From assembly GCA_021845665.1 (NCBI GenBank), contig JAJZVO010000042.1:1-36885 (forward strand): DNA of 36,885 bases. The letters are read 5' to 3'. Position 1 is the first letter of the stretch. Every line of letters begins with the position of its first letter. This document shows positions 25,440 through 32,907 of the stretch, in pieces. The stretch comes from Bacteroidota bacterium. Its GTDB lineage: Bacteria > Bacteroidota > Ignavibacteria > Kryptoniales > JAKASW01. The notes below the pieces were generated by a model that saw only the letters and a list, made by a program, of their open reading frames with translations, searched no databases and was not told the DNA's origin. A program made the translations under genes and the position numbers.

Positions 25440-26326
25440 GCTGGATGAGACGGAGATTCTCTTTGGTGGGACCCGGGCGAGTCGGGTCGAGTCTCGCTCT
25501 TGCCTTGATGAAGCGCGGGTGGAACTGCGACACGCTGGTCGCGGTAGGAGATGTGGAGTCCGAAGTAAAGGAACTTCGGAATCACTTTCCCTCAAGCAAG
25601 ATTGTGCAAACTCCCTCGGCGCTCGGAAGTCGATTCGATGTGTTGTTCCTGACCGTGGCTGACGGCAAAATTGAAGAGACGGCTGATGGGTTAGCTCAGA
25701 ACGCCGGAGTGGATTGGGATGGGAAAACGGTTTTCCATGTCAGTGGTTTTATCAAAGTCGGTGTCCTCAGTGGTTTGAAGAAACGTGGGGCAACAGTCGG
25801 TGCGTTTCACCCGATTTCGCCGTTCGCTGTTAAATGTGCCCCCGAGAGGGCAGAGGGAATTTGCTACGACTTTTTGGGTGATCCGGCGGCGCGGAGGGTG
25901 GCGCGTCTACTGGCTATGGCGCTGTCGTCAAGGCTCATTCTCCTTAAGAGTGAGAGGGAGAGACAGCTTCTACATGTCGCAAGTGTAATCGTTTCGAATT
26001 TCACCGTGATAGGTACTCGAGCCGCCGAAGACATACTCGCTGGTTTTGTCGACCGGAGGGATATCGACCTGCTGACTCGTGGTTTGCTTTCGTCGACATT
26101 CAGCAATCTTACAAATTCTGACGGCGGGAAAGCTTTGACTGGTCCGCTGGCGCGAGCGGACGCTACTGTGATTTCGAGCCATCTTGAGTCGCTTGCAAAT
26201 AAACCGGCATTGTTGCAGTTTTACAGGTCTTCGTCGCGGCTCGGAATTGAAATGCTGATCAAAGAGGAGCGCGACCCGAATCGGAGGCGCAATCTAATGA
26301 CAATCAAGAAACTTCTGGAGGAATAA
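25436..26326 (+). CDS. Rossmann-fold / DUF2520 oxidoreductase-like protein
   Basis: A 296-residue protein with an NAD(P)-binding N-terminus (VGPGRVGSSLALAL, 11-24) followed by a 6-phosphogluconate-dehydrogenase-like C-terminal domain annotated as DUF2520. The junction contains GAFHPISPF (123-130), a hallmark of this family that corresponds to the catalytic His-Pro region of prephenate- and pyrroline-type dehydrogenases. The substrate is unknown. GTG starts 4 bp before the amrB stop and the stop TAA touches the ATG of the nucleotidyltransferase, so it lies inside the amr operon. Other genomes place it near pantothenate or nucleotide genes, so the link to amr is by context only. Confidence 0.82.
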   Translation: MSWMRRRFSLVGPGRVGSSLALALMKRGWNCDTLVAVGDVESEVKELRNHFPSSKIVQTPSALGSRFDVLFLTVADGKIEETADGLAQNAGVDWDGKTVFHVSGFIKVGVLSGLKKRGATVGAFHPISPFAVKCAPERAEGICYDFLGDPAARRVARLLAMALSSRLILLKSERERQLLHVASVIVSNFTVIGTRAAEDILAGFVDRRDIDLLTRGLLSSTFSNLTNSDGGKALTGPLARADATVISSHLESLANKPALLQFYRSSSRLGIEMLIKEERDPNRRRNLMTIKKLLEE

Positions 26327-27402
26327 TGCACTTCAAGGCGCTCATCGCCAGCGGCGGTCGCGGAACCCGGCTGAGGCCGATCACCCACACACAAAACAAG
26401 CACCTTATTCCAATAGCCAACAAGCCAATCCTTCATTACGCGATCGAGGCCGCTGTGTCGGCTGGGATAAAAGAGATCGGAATCGTTACGAATGCAGAGA
26501 GCGATGAAGTGCCTAAGGCAATCGGTGACGGGTCCCGATGGGGAGTCAAGATTGACTACGTTCCGCAGGATGCACCGAGCGGGCTCGCGCATGTGGTGAA
26601 GATCTCGGAAGGTTTCATCGGCAAAGACAACTTCATATTCTATCTTGGCGACAACATGGTGGTTGGCGGCGTCAAGAAGTATCTTGACGAATTCGAAAGG
26701 AGCGGGGCCAATTGTTTTTTGACACTGGCAAAAGTCAAGGATCCCGAGAGATTTGGAGTTCCCGAAATCAGAAATGGCATGATAGTCGGAGTCGAGGAAA
26801 AGCCGAAAAAGCCCAAAAGCAGTTTTGCCGTTGCCGGGATATATATTTACGATCATCACATCTTTGAGGCAGTGAAGAAAATAAAGCCGAGTGCTCGCGG
26901 CGAACTCGAGATATCCGATGCCCACCAATATCTCATCGATCACGGTTTCAAAGTAGGGTTCTCGGAGATCACCGGGTGGTGGAAGGACACTGGGAAGCCG
27001 CTGGATCTCCTTGAGGCAAACCGTTTGATACTTGAGAATATTGATCCCAGTATCGAGGATGGTGTCGATGTTGACAGACACAGCGACGTGGCGGGTCGGG
27101 TCGTCCTTCAGAAGGGATGCAAGATAGTCAATAGCAAGGTACGCGGCCCGGCAATCATCGGGGAAGGTGCTGTTGTGGAGAACAGTTATGTCGGTCCGTT
27201 TACCTCCATAGGTGCCGGGACGACGGTCGTCAACAGTGAGGTCGAATACAGCATAGTTCTCAAAGGCTGCAAGATACTCGACGCGGGAATGCGAATCGAA
27301 GGGAGTCTTCTCGGGAACGACGTGGAAATTGTTCGGGCGGACGGAAAGCCGCGCGTGCAGCGATTCATGATCGGAGATCAGAGCCGGGTGGAAGTCTCTT
27401 AA
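26326..27402 (+). CDS. Glucose-1-phosphate thymidylyltransferase-like nucleotidyltransferase (long form)
   Basis: A 358-residue NDP-sugar pyrophosphorylase. The N-terminal domain has SGGRGTRLRPIT (9-20), NKHLIPIANKP (24-34), LGDNM near 107-111, FGVPE and VEEKP. The C-terminal part (about 240-345) is a left-handed beta-helix of hexapeptide repeats. This long form is common in archaea and many bacteria, where it usually makes dTDP-glucose; UDP- or other sugar specificity is possible. GGAGGA stands 3 nt before the ATG, and the ATG overlaps the previous stop by 1 bp. No rmlBCD genes are nearby, so the sugar made is unclear. Confidence 0.85.
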   Translation: MHFKALIASGGRGTRLRPITHTQNKHLIPIANKPILHYAIEAAVSAGIKEIGIVTNAESDEVPKAIGDGSRWGVKIDYVPQDAPSGLAHVVKISEGFIGKDNFIFYLGDNMVVGGVKKYLDEFERSGANCFLTLAKVKDPERFGVPEIRNGMIVGVEEKPKKPKSSFAVAGIYIYDHHIFEAVKKIKPSARGELEISDAHQYLIDHGFKVGFSEITGWWKDTGKPLDLLEANRLILENIDPSIEDGVDVDRHSDVAGRVVLQKGCKIVNSKVRGPAIIGEGAVVENSYVGPFTSIGAGTTVVNSEVEYSIVLKGCKILDAGMRIEGSLLGNDVEIVRADGKPRVQRFMIGDQSRVEVS

Positions 27403-27420
27403 GATAAGGAGTAAATGGCG

Positions 27421-28203
27421 ATGGCACAGGAATCAGTTTTGTACCGGAAAGAGGGGCACGCGGCCATTATCACGATTAATCGGGCCGATAAGTTGAATGC
27501 TCTCAATGAAAACGTCCTGGGAGGCTTGAATGGTTCTCTCGACAAAGCGGAAGCGGACCTCAACGTTTCGGCCGTGGTCGTTACCGGTGCCGGTGACAAA
27601 GCCTTTGTGGCGGGCGCCGACATTGCCCGGCTCAGCGAGTTGACCATCATAACAGCAAGGGACTTCGTCGAGCGAGGTCAGACACTCTTTAACAGAATCG
27701 AGAAATTTCCGAAACCGGTGATTGCTGCGGTCAACGGATACGCTCTCGGTGGTGGTAGCGAACTCGCCTGGGCATGCCATATCAGGATTGCGTCCAGGAA
27801 CGCCAGATTCGGCCAACCTGAGGTGAATCTGGGTGTCATACCCGGGTACGGGGGAACCCAGCGGCTGCCGAGACTGGCGGGGCGCGGCATCGCCACTGAA
27901 CTTATAGTTACGGGAAACCAGATTGACGCGGAAACCGCACTTGCAATGCGTCTCGTGAACAGAGTTGTTGACCCGGCGCAGTTACTTCCCGCGGCACTTG
28001 AGCTTGTCGAGTCGATTTCGCAACGCGCGCCATTTGCCGTGCGCCTTGCACTTCAGGCCATCGATGCTGCAGTTCAACTCCCGCAAGATGAAGGAATGAA
28101 GCTGGAAGCTCAGCTGTTTGCACTATCGTGCGGTACCGAAGATCATAAAGAGGGAGCCTCAGCATTCCTCGAGAATCGAAAACCTGTCTGGAAGGGCGCC
28201 TGA
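27421..28203 (+). CDS. Enoyl-CoA hydratase/isomerase (crotonase family)
   Basis: A 260-residue crotonase. The oxyanion-hole segments AFVAGADI and ALGGGSELAWAC are visible, as are both catalytic Glu of hydratases: one in GGGSELA, the other in FGQPEVNLG. IPGYGGTQRLPRL follows. The C-terminal helices end in the FLENRKP motif typical of short-chain enoyl-CoA hydratases of beta-oxidation or butyrate metabolism. ATG 27415 lies 3 nt from AGGAG and ATG 27421 lies 9 nt from it, so the second is preferred; the difference is two residues. It stands downstream of the amr operon by only 18 nt and may be read through, but no functional link is evident. Confidence 0.9.
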   Translation: MAQESVLYRKEGHAAIITINRADKLNALNENVLGGLNGSLDKAEADLNVSAVVVTGAGDKAFVAGADIARLSELTIITARDFVERGQTLFNRIEKFPKPVIAAVNGYALGGGSELAWACHIRIASRNARFGQPEVNLGVIPGYGGTQRLPRLAGRGIATELIVTGNQIDAETALAMRLVNRVVDPAQLLPAALELVESISQRAPFAVRLALQAIDAAVQLPQDEGMKLEAQLFALSCGTEDHKEGASAFLENRKPVWKGA

Positions 28204-28317
28204 ACCGGCACCCGGCGCAACATGCTATCCTATTGGAAATATCAGCCTCGATGCTAACAAGGCGGGTCGATGACGAATTTCAAAATAACGAATGTTCTGG
28301 TACAGGAGCGCAATCTG

Positions 28318-28345
28318 TTGCCTGCGTTTTTTAGCCCCTTAGATT
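28318..28345 (+). promoter_or_regulatory. Weak candidate promoter of mnmA
   Basis: TTGCCT (28318-28323) and TAGATT (28340-28345), 16-bp spacer, initiation near 28352, 12 nt before the mnmA ATG. Both boxes are only partial matches, and there is no Shine-Dalgarno in the short leader. Confidence 0.3.
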
Positions 28346-28363
28346 TTCGTAAATTGCAGTGCA

Positions 28364-29476
28364 ATGAAAGATCCCGCGAAGAATTCCCGAGTCGTTGTGG
28401 CAATGAGCGGAGGGGTAGACTCCTCCGTCGCCGCCGTCCTTATGGTGGAGCAAGGCTACGATGTTATTGGTGTAACCATCAAGACTTATGACTACGAAGA
28501 TGTCGGAGGCAACGACAATCGGGACTCGAGTTGCTGTTCTATTGACGGCATCAACATGGCACGGAGTATTGCTAACAGATATGGCTTTTCACATTACGTC
28601 TTTGATTTCAGCGACAGATTCAAGCGGGAGGTAATCGACGAGTTTGCCAACGAATATCTGGCCGGCAGGACTCCCAACCCCTGCGTCATTTGCAACAGGA
28701 AGATCAAGTGGGAATATTTGCTGGAGAAAGCGGAGAGTCTCGGTGCCGATTCGATCTGCACCGGGCACTATGCCAAGGTCAGATATAACGAGACGCTTCG
28801 ACGCTTCATTCTGTCGAAGGGAAAAGACGATAGCAAAGACCAATCCTATGCCCTTTACGGTTTGACGCAGGAGAGCCTGAGGAGGACCGTTTTCCCGCTC
28901 GGTGAAATGACAAAGGCCGAGGTCAGGAAACTCGCTGCGAATCGCGGAATAGCGAGCGCTTCGAAACCGGAGAGCTACGAAATCTGTTTTGTCGCGGATA
29001 ACAATTACGGCAGGTTCCTTCGTGATTATGTACCCGGGTTGGGCGAGAAGCTGCAAGGAGGGAGCATTGTGTTCGACGGGAAGAGCGTCGGTGAACATCA
29101 GGGCTACGCGTTCTATACGATCGGTCAAAGAAGAGGACTTGGCATCAGCCATGGCACACCTCTGTATGTAAAAAGCATCGACCCGGTCAAAAATATTGTA
29201 GAAGTAGATGTTGATGAGAAATTATATTCGAGAGGACTCACGGCTGAGAGGGTGAACATGGTAAAATACGAAGCTATTCCTGCCGGCAGGAGGTTCAGAG
29301 CCAAGATACGTTACAAAGATGGCGGCGCAGATTGTGCCGTAACATCGGCCGATGAGCAACAGCTTCAGCTCACTTTTGACAAGCCCCGCCGGGCCGTTAC
29401 ACCCGGGCAGAGCGTCGTGATTTATGAAGGTGACGACGTAGTTGCCGGCGGAATCATTTCCAACACAGTAGATTGA
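28364..29476 (+). CDS. mnmA: tRNA-specific 2-thiouridylase
   Basis: Adds sulfur at position 2 of wobble U34 in tRNA-Lys, -Glu and -Gln, using ATP and a persulfide relay. The 370-residue protein has the PP-loop SGGVDSS (15-21), the catalytic Cys107 in NPCVICN and the second Cys208 in SYEICFV. GHYAK, DQSYALYGL and the IGQRRGLGI tRNA-binding segment are also present, then the C-terminal beta-barrel. The ATG has no obvious ribosome site. A response-regulator gene starts one base after the stop. Confidence 0.95.
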   Translation: MKDPAKNSRVVVAMSGGVDSSVAAVLMVEQGYDVIGVTIKTYDYEDVGGNDNRDSSCCSIDGINMARSIANRYGFSHYVFDFSDRFKREVIDEFANEYLAGRTPNPCVICNRKIKWEYLLEKAESLGADSICTGHYAKVRYNETLRRFILSKGKDDSKDQSYALYGLTQESLRRTVFPLGEMTKAEVRKLAANRGIASASKPESYEICFVADNNYGRFLRDYVPGLGEKLQGGSIVFDGKSVGEHQGYAFYTIGQRRGLGISHGTPLYVKSIDPVKNIVEVDVDEKLYSRGLTAERVNMVKYEAIPAGRRFRAKIRYKDGGADCAVTSADEQQLQLTFDKPRRAVTPGQSVVIYEGDDVVAGGIISNTVD

Positions 29477-29477
29477 A

Positions 29478-29885
29478 ATGCCAGCATTTAGAATATTAGT
29501 CGCAGACGACGACGAATCGCAGCGGAATATCCAGAAATTGGTTTTGGCCGAGGTTGCGAGAGCATTGGGAGCTGAAGTCAAGGTCGACGAAGCGAAAGAC
29601 AGTTTCCAGACCAGGAAATTCCTTGAGAAACAGAGATATGACATTGTAGTCCTTGATAACGAATTCAAGGATGAACTGTCTCCGGGTCATCTCCCGGGCA
29701 TTGCTCTTCTTCAGTTGATGAGAAAGGGCGGGCTGAACATAAAGTCGCCCACTATTTTCCTGACAGGTGATCCCTACGACACTCTGAGACCGATGGCGGA
29801 GAAGTACAGCGCTATATATTTCCAAAAGGCGAAGGTGGATGCCGAGGAAATGACACAGATGTATGTCAAGCTTCTCTCCAGGTAG
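29478..29885 (+). CDS. Single-domain response regulator (receiver only)
   Basis: A 135-residue CheY-like receiver without an output domain. The acidic pair is Asp10-Asp12, the phospho-acceptor is Asp60 (VVLDNEF), the switch Thr96 (FLTGD) and Lys117 (FQKAK) are kept, so it should be phosphorylated. The segment after Asp60 (KDELSPGHLPG) is longer than in CheY. It starts one base after the mnmA stop. On the other strand, 24 nt away, an operon ends that begins with a soluble histidine kinase, a plausible though unproven partner. Confidence 0.88.
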   Translation: MPAFRILVADDDESQRNIQKLVLAEVARALGAEVKVDEAKDSFQTRKFLEKQRYDIVVLDNEFKDELSPGHLPGIALLQLMRKGGLNIKSPTIFLTGDPYDTLRPMAEKYSAIYFQKAKVDAEEMTQMYVKLLSR

Positions 29886-29909
29886 ATTTCCGGACGACGC
29901 GGATATCCA

Positions 29910-30602
29910 TCACTTTTCTACCAGTACTACAAGGTGCTGTGCCTTGTCCGTTAGCTTTACAAGCGTCAGATCGAAGGCTCTCCAGAGCCAGAGCGGCAGG
30001 TTGTTGAATAGCCTGGGCGCGCGGGCGAGTACAAGAAGTTTGCTGCCGAATATGTGAGCCTCTTTTCGGCTCCGGTCTGGGAAAAGCGACAGCAATCCAT
30101 CTTTATCGAAGCTGTGCAGATGTGCGTTCCAGGGGGTGACTTCGTTGCAATGAATGCAAAGTGTGTAGCGTAGCTTCTCTTTGTATGGTGTTGAGATAAT
30201 CGCCTTGCCGCCCGGCTTAAGGACTCTCCAGATTTCTCTTGCGGCCATTGCGGGGTCATTCAGGTGCTCGATGATTTCTGAGGCGATCACGAACTCCTGC
30301 GACTCATCTTTGAAAGGAAGGCGATGGGCATCCGCCAGAACGGGAGTCGAAGTCTCCGACTTAAGCAGCCCAAGATTCCTTGGAGACAAATCGACGAAGA
30401 CTATTTCATCGTGAGGTATGAACGATGTCCAGCCGCTGCCGCTTCCGATGTCGAGGACTTTCCCGGTTTTGCCTGTTAGATTCAGCAGGAATTTTCTGAA
30501 AAGCTTCTCGTATGCTTTGTCGGTCTGATCCTGGTTACTGAAGTAATCGAATTCTTCGGCATCGTTACGGTAGTGCTCGACATAATTTTCGCAGCGATTC
30601 AC
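29910..30602 (-). CDS. Class I SAM-dependent methyltransferase
   Basis: A 230-residue protein with a Methyltransf_11-type core: motif I VLDIGSGSGW (49-58), the acidic Asp in VFVDLSP, ADAHRLPF before motif II, and ASEIIEHLNDP with a RVLKPGG post-motif. The C-terminal third is rich in Leu, Trp and Arg (LPLWLWRAF), which might touch membrane or lipid. The acceptor is not recognisable. The start is GTG overlapping the macro-domain stop (GTGA), so it is the last gene of a kinase-macro-methyltransferase operon. Confidence 0.85.
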   Translation of the reverse strand: MNRCENYVEHYRNDAEEFDYFSNQDQTDKAYEKLFRKFLLNLTGKTGKVLDIGSGSGWTSFIPHDEIVFVDLSPRNLGLLKSETSTPVLADAHRLPFKDESQEFVIASEIIEHLNDPAMAAREIWRVLKPGGKAIISTPYKEKLRYTLCIHCNEVTPWNAHLHSFDKDGLLSLFPDRSRKEAHIFGSKLLVLARAPRLFNNLPLWLWRAFDLTLVKLTDKAQHLVVLVEK

Positions 30603-31126
30603 TTTTTTAGTCCTGAAATTTTATTCCGGAATGCATTATAGGCCTCATCTCCAAAGAGGACGAAAGTAACCCGTCTGAGCGCCGAGGATGTTTCAAGGAA
30701 CGAGGCAGCAGCACCTATCATTATCTCTGCTGCTTCGGAGAGTGGAAACCCTCCCACACCCGTACCGAGCGCCGGGAAGGCGACTGATTTTATCCGTCTT
30801 GATTCGGCGAGCCGGAGTGAGGACATCGTTGCAGCCAGGATTATTGAAGAGTCTGTCTCGAGATCCTGGCCCATGACCGCCGCATGGATGACGTACTTCG
30901 CCTTGAGGCTGCCGCCGCCGGTAATCACCGCCTCTCCGACGGGTTTTGGTCCGCTGCGCATAGCTTCATCCTCGATACTCTTCCCGCCTGCGCGCTTGAT
31001 CGCTCCCGCCACTCCTCCGCCCATCCAGAAGTGATTGTTGGCGGCGTTCACGATCGCCTCGCCGTCGCATTCAGTTATGTCGCCCTCGATCAACTCGATG
31101 ACTTTGTCTCCGAACTGAATTATCAT
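30599..31126 (-). CDS. Macro domain protein (ADP-ribose or ADP-ribose-derivative binding)
   Basis: A 175-residue stand-alone macro domain. The ADP-ribose-binding motifs are GDITECDGEAIVNAANNHF (15-33), the MGGGVAGAI loop (35-43) and the phosphate loop FPALGTGVGGFPLSEAA (117-133). Members bind ADP-ribose, O-acetyl-ADP-ribose or act as deacylases/hydrolases; Asn27 and Asn30 of the NAAN motif are present, which favours enzymatic competence. It lies between a sensor kinase (2-nt gap upstream) and a methyltransferase (4-bp overlap downstream), which is not a standard context. No ADP-ribosyltransferase gene is visible next to it. Confidence 0.92.
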   Translation of the reverse strand: MIIQFGDKVIELIEGDITECDGEAIVNAANNHFWMGGGVAGAIKRAGGKSIEDEAMRSGPKPVGEAVITGGGSLKAKYVIHAAVMGQDLETDSSIILAATMSSLRLAESRRIKSVAFPALGTGVGGFPLSEAAEIMIGAAASFLETSSALRRVTFVLFGDEAYNAFRNKISGLKK

Positions 31127-31128
31127 AT

Positions 31129-32736
31129 TTACCTGTTCTGGGTAAGTGGCAACTCGAGAATAATCTTTGTCCCTTTTCCTAATTCCGATTTGATCTCAAT
31201 TGTACCATGATGTTCGTCGATGATGTTTTTTACGATCGGCATGCCGAGCCCGGTCCCGGTTTTCTTTCCGTGAGTAACGAAAGGCTCAAATATCCTCTTT
31301 CTCACATTCTCCGGCATGCCTGTGCCGTTGTCAAGGAGTTCGATGGTGAGTTTACCGCCTGACGACTGCGCTGATATGCCGAATATCCCTCCATCAGGCA
31401 TGGCGTCTGCGGCGTTTCCGGCGATGTTCAGGATCGCCCTGATCATCCTGTCGGGATCAATTTCGACCTCTCCATGATATTCTATTTTCTGACGGATGGC
31501 TATCTTTCTTTTCTCAAAATCACGTTCGAGAAACCTTATGACATCAGAAACGAATCCTTCGAACATCACAGGTTGGAAATTCATTTCAGAGACCCCTCTT
31601 GAGAAATCAAGGACCTCTTGCGCCAGATTCAAAAGCCGGTCGATCTGCAGGATAATCTCGTCGACGAGAGGGGAGATGTCCTCGCGTCCGGCTTTCTTCC
31701 TCAACACTTGTGCGTAGAGTCTGATTGTCGCCATCGGGTTCTTTATATCGTGGATGATCGTCCCGGCCATTTTGCCGACTGCGGAAAGGCGTTCGGTTTG
31801 TACCATCCTCAGAGCCAGCCTGGAATTCTCTACTGCTAATGCCGCGTTAATGGAAAATGCCTTGAGAGAATCCTCATCACTGCTGTCGAAATCGAAGGTG
31901 CCGTGTCTTTTGTTGATCAGCTGAAAAACGCCGATTATCTTTCCGGTTTTATTCCTCATTGGAACACATAGGATATTTATAGTCTTGAATCCGGACTTCT
32001 TGTCGAATTCCGCATTGAAACGCTCGTCCTTGTATGCGTCGGGAATATTGACTGTTTCGCCCGTTTCTGCCACATAACCTGAAATTCCTTTTCCCATCGG
32101 CTGCCTGATCTCTCGTATCTCGTCCCCGGCGATAATCCTCGCCCAAATCTCCTTGGCCGCATCGTCGACTAGATAGATCGTGCCGCGCTCAGCTTCTGTG
32201 ATCCTCAGAGCTTCCTGCAATATCAATTCGAGCACGCGATCTAGTTCGAGCGAGCTGTTCACGGTCTGGGTCGCCTGCACAAGCGAGTACATGCGGGCGA
32301 TTTCTTTGTTGCTGACGACGCGCTGCATTTCTATCTGGTTCTTCAAAAAGTCGTTTGACGCACGGAGCCTGGCAGAGAGTGTCTTCGCCATGTTCAACGT
32401 CAGCCTGGGGTACTTCTCGACCATCGTGACGACCGCTAGCTCATCAAATATGCAAAGAGAACAGGCTTCTGTCGCCACAGCAGAAAAGGAATTCTTACCT
32501 CCCCCGGTCAATCCAGGCTCGCCGAAAAAATCTCCGCGCCTGATCGTACCAAGAATCGCCTGTTTTCCACCTACTCCCTTTTGAATCTCGACCTTACCGC
32601 TTTCAAGGAGTAAAAGTCTCCCGGCGTTTTCTCCTTCGGCCAGGATGACCGTACCTGGCGCAACAGTTTCCTTCCTGGCAATTTTCAACAACCGATCGGC
32701 ATCTTTTTGGCCGAGTCCTTCGAAGAGAGCATTCAT
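31129..32736 (-). CDS. Soluble CNB-GAF sensor histidine kinase
   Basis: A 535-residue kinase without membrane segments. It begins with a cyclic-nucleotide-binding-type domain (about 1-125), then a GAF domain (about 155-305). HisKA follows with His329 in TIIHDIKNPM and the HATPase domain with N-box NIAGNAADAM (437-446), DNGTGM (469-474) and GTGLGM (494-499). In the CNB domain FFGEPGLTGGGKNSFSAV (70-87) lacks the conserved Arg that binds the cyclic phosphate in CRP, so ligand binding is doubtful or different. It is a cytoplasmic sensor, first gene of an operon with macro and methyltransferase genes. A receiver-only regulator is encoded just beyond the operon's end. Confidence 0.9.
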   Translation of the reverse strand: MNALFEGLGQKDADRLLKIARKETVAPGTVILAEGENAGRLLLLESGKVEIQKGVGGKQAILGTIRRGDFFGEPGLTGGGKNSFSAVATEACSLCIFDELAVVTMVEKYPRLTLNMAKTLSARLRASNDFLKNQIEMQRVVSNKEIARMYSLVQATQTVNSSLELDRVLELILQEALRITEAERGTIYLVDDAAKEIWARIIAGDEIREIRQPMGKGISGYVAETGETVNIPDAYKDERFNAEFDKKSGFKTINILCVPMRNKTGKIIGVFQLINKRHGTFDFDSSDEDSLKAFSINAALAVENSRLALRMVQTERLSAVGKMAGTIIHDIKNPMATIRLYAQVLRKKAGREDISPLVDEIILQIDRLLNLAQEVLDFSRGVSEMNFQPVMFEGFVSDVIRFLERDFEKRKIAIRQKIEYHGEVEIDPDRMIRAILNIAGNAADAMPDGGIFGISAQSSGGKLTIELLDNGTGMPENVRKRIFEPFVTHGKKTGTGLGMPIVKNIIDEHHGTIEIKSELGKGTKIILELPLTQNR

Positions 32737-32863
32737 ATTATTTTCTCGATCATGTTCAGGAAATTAAGTCAACGTTCAAAGACACACCACCGGTCGATTC
32801 TCAAACTTCAAAGTGAGCCGCCAAATTCCGGGGAGACGGTTTTGCGATATGAACAGATGCGCC

Positions 32864-32893
32864 TTGATTTTGAACTATGTGCTCAAGTAATTT
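32864..32893 (+). promoter_or_regulatory. Candidate promoter of the TPR lipoprotein gene
   Basis: TTGATT (32864-32869) and TAATTT (32888-32893) with an 18-bp spacer; initiation near 32900 leaves an 8-nt leader before the GTG start at 32908, too short for a ribosome site. Confidence 0.3.
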
Positions 32894-32907
32894 AAGCGAT
32901 AATTCCT

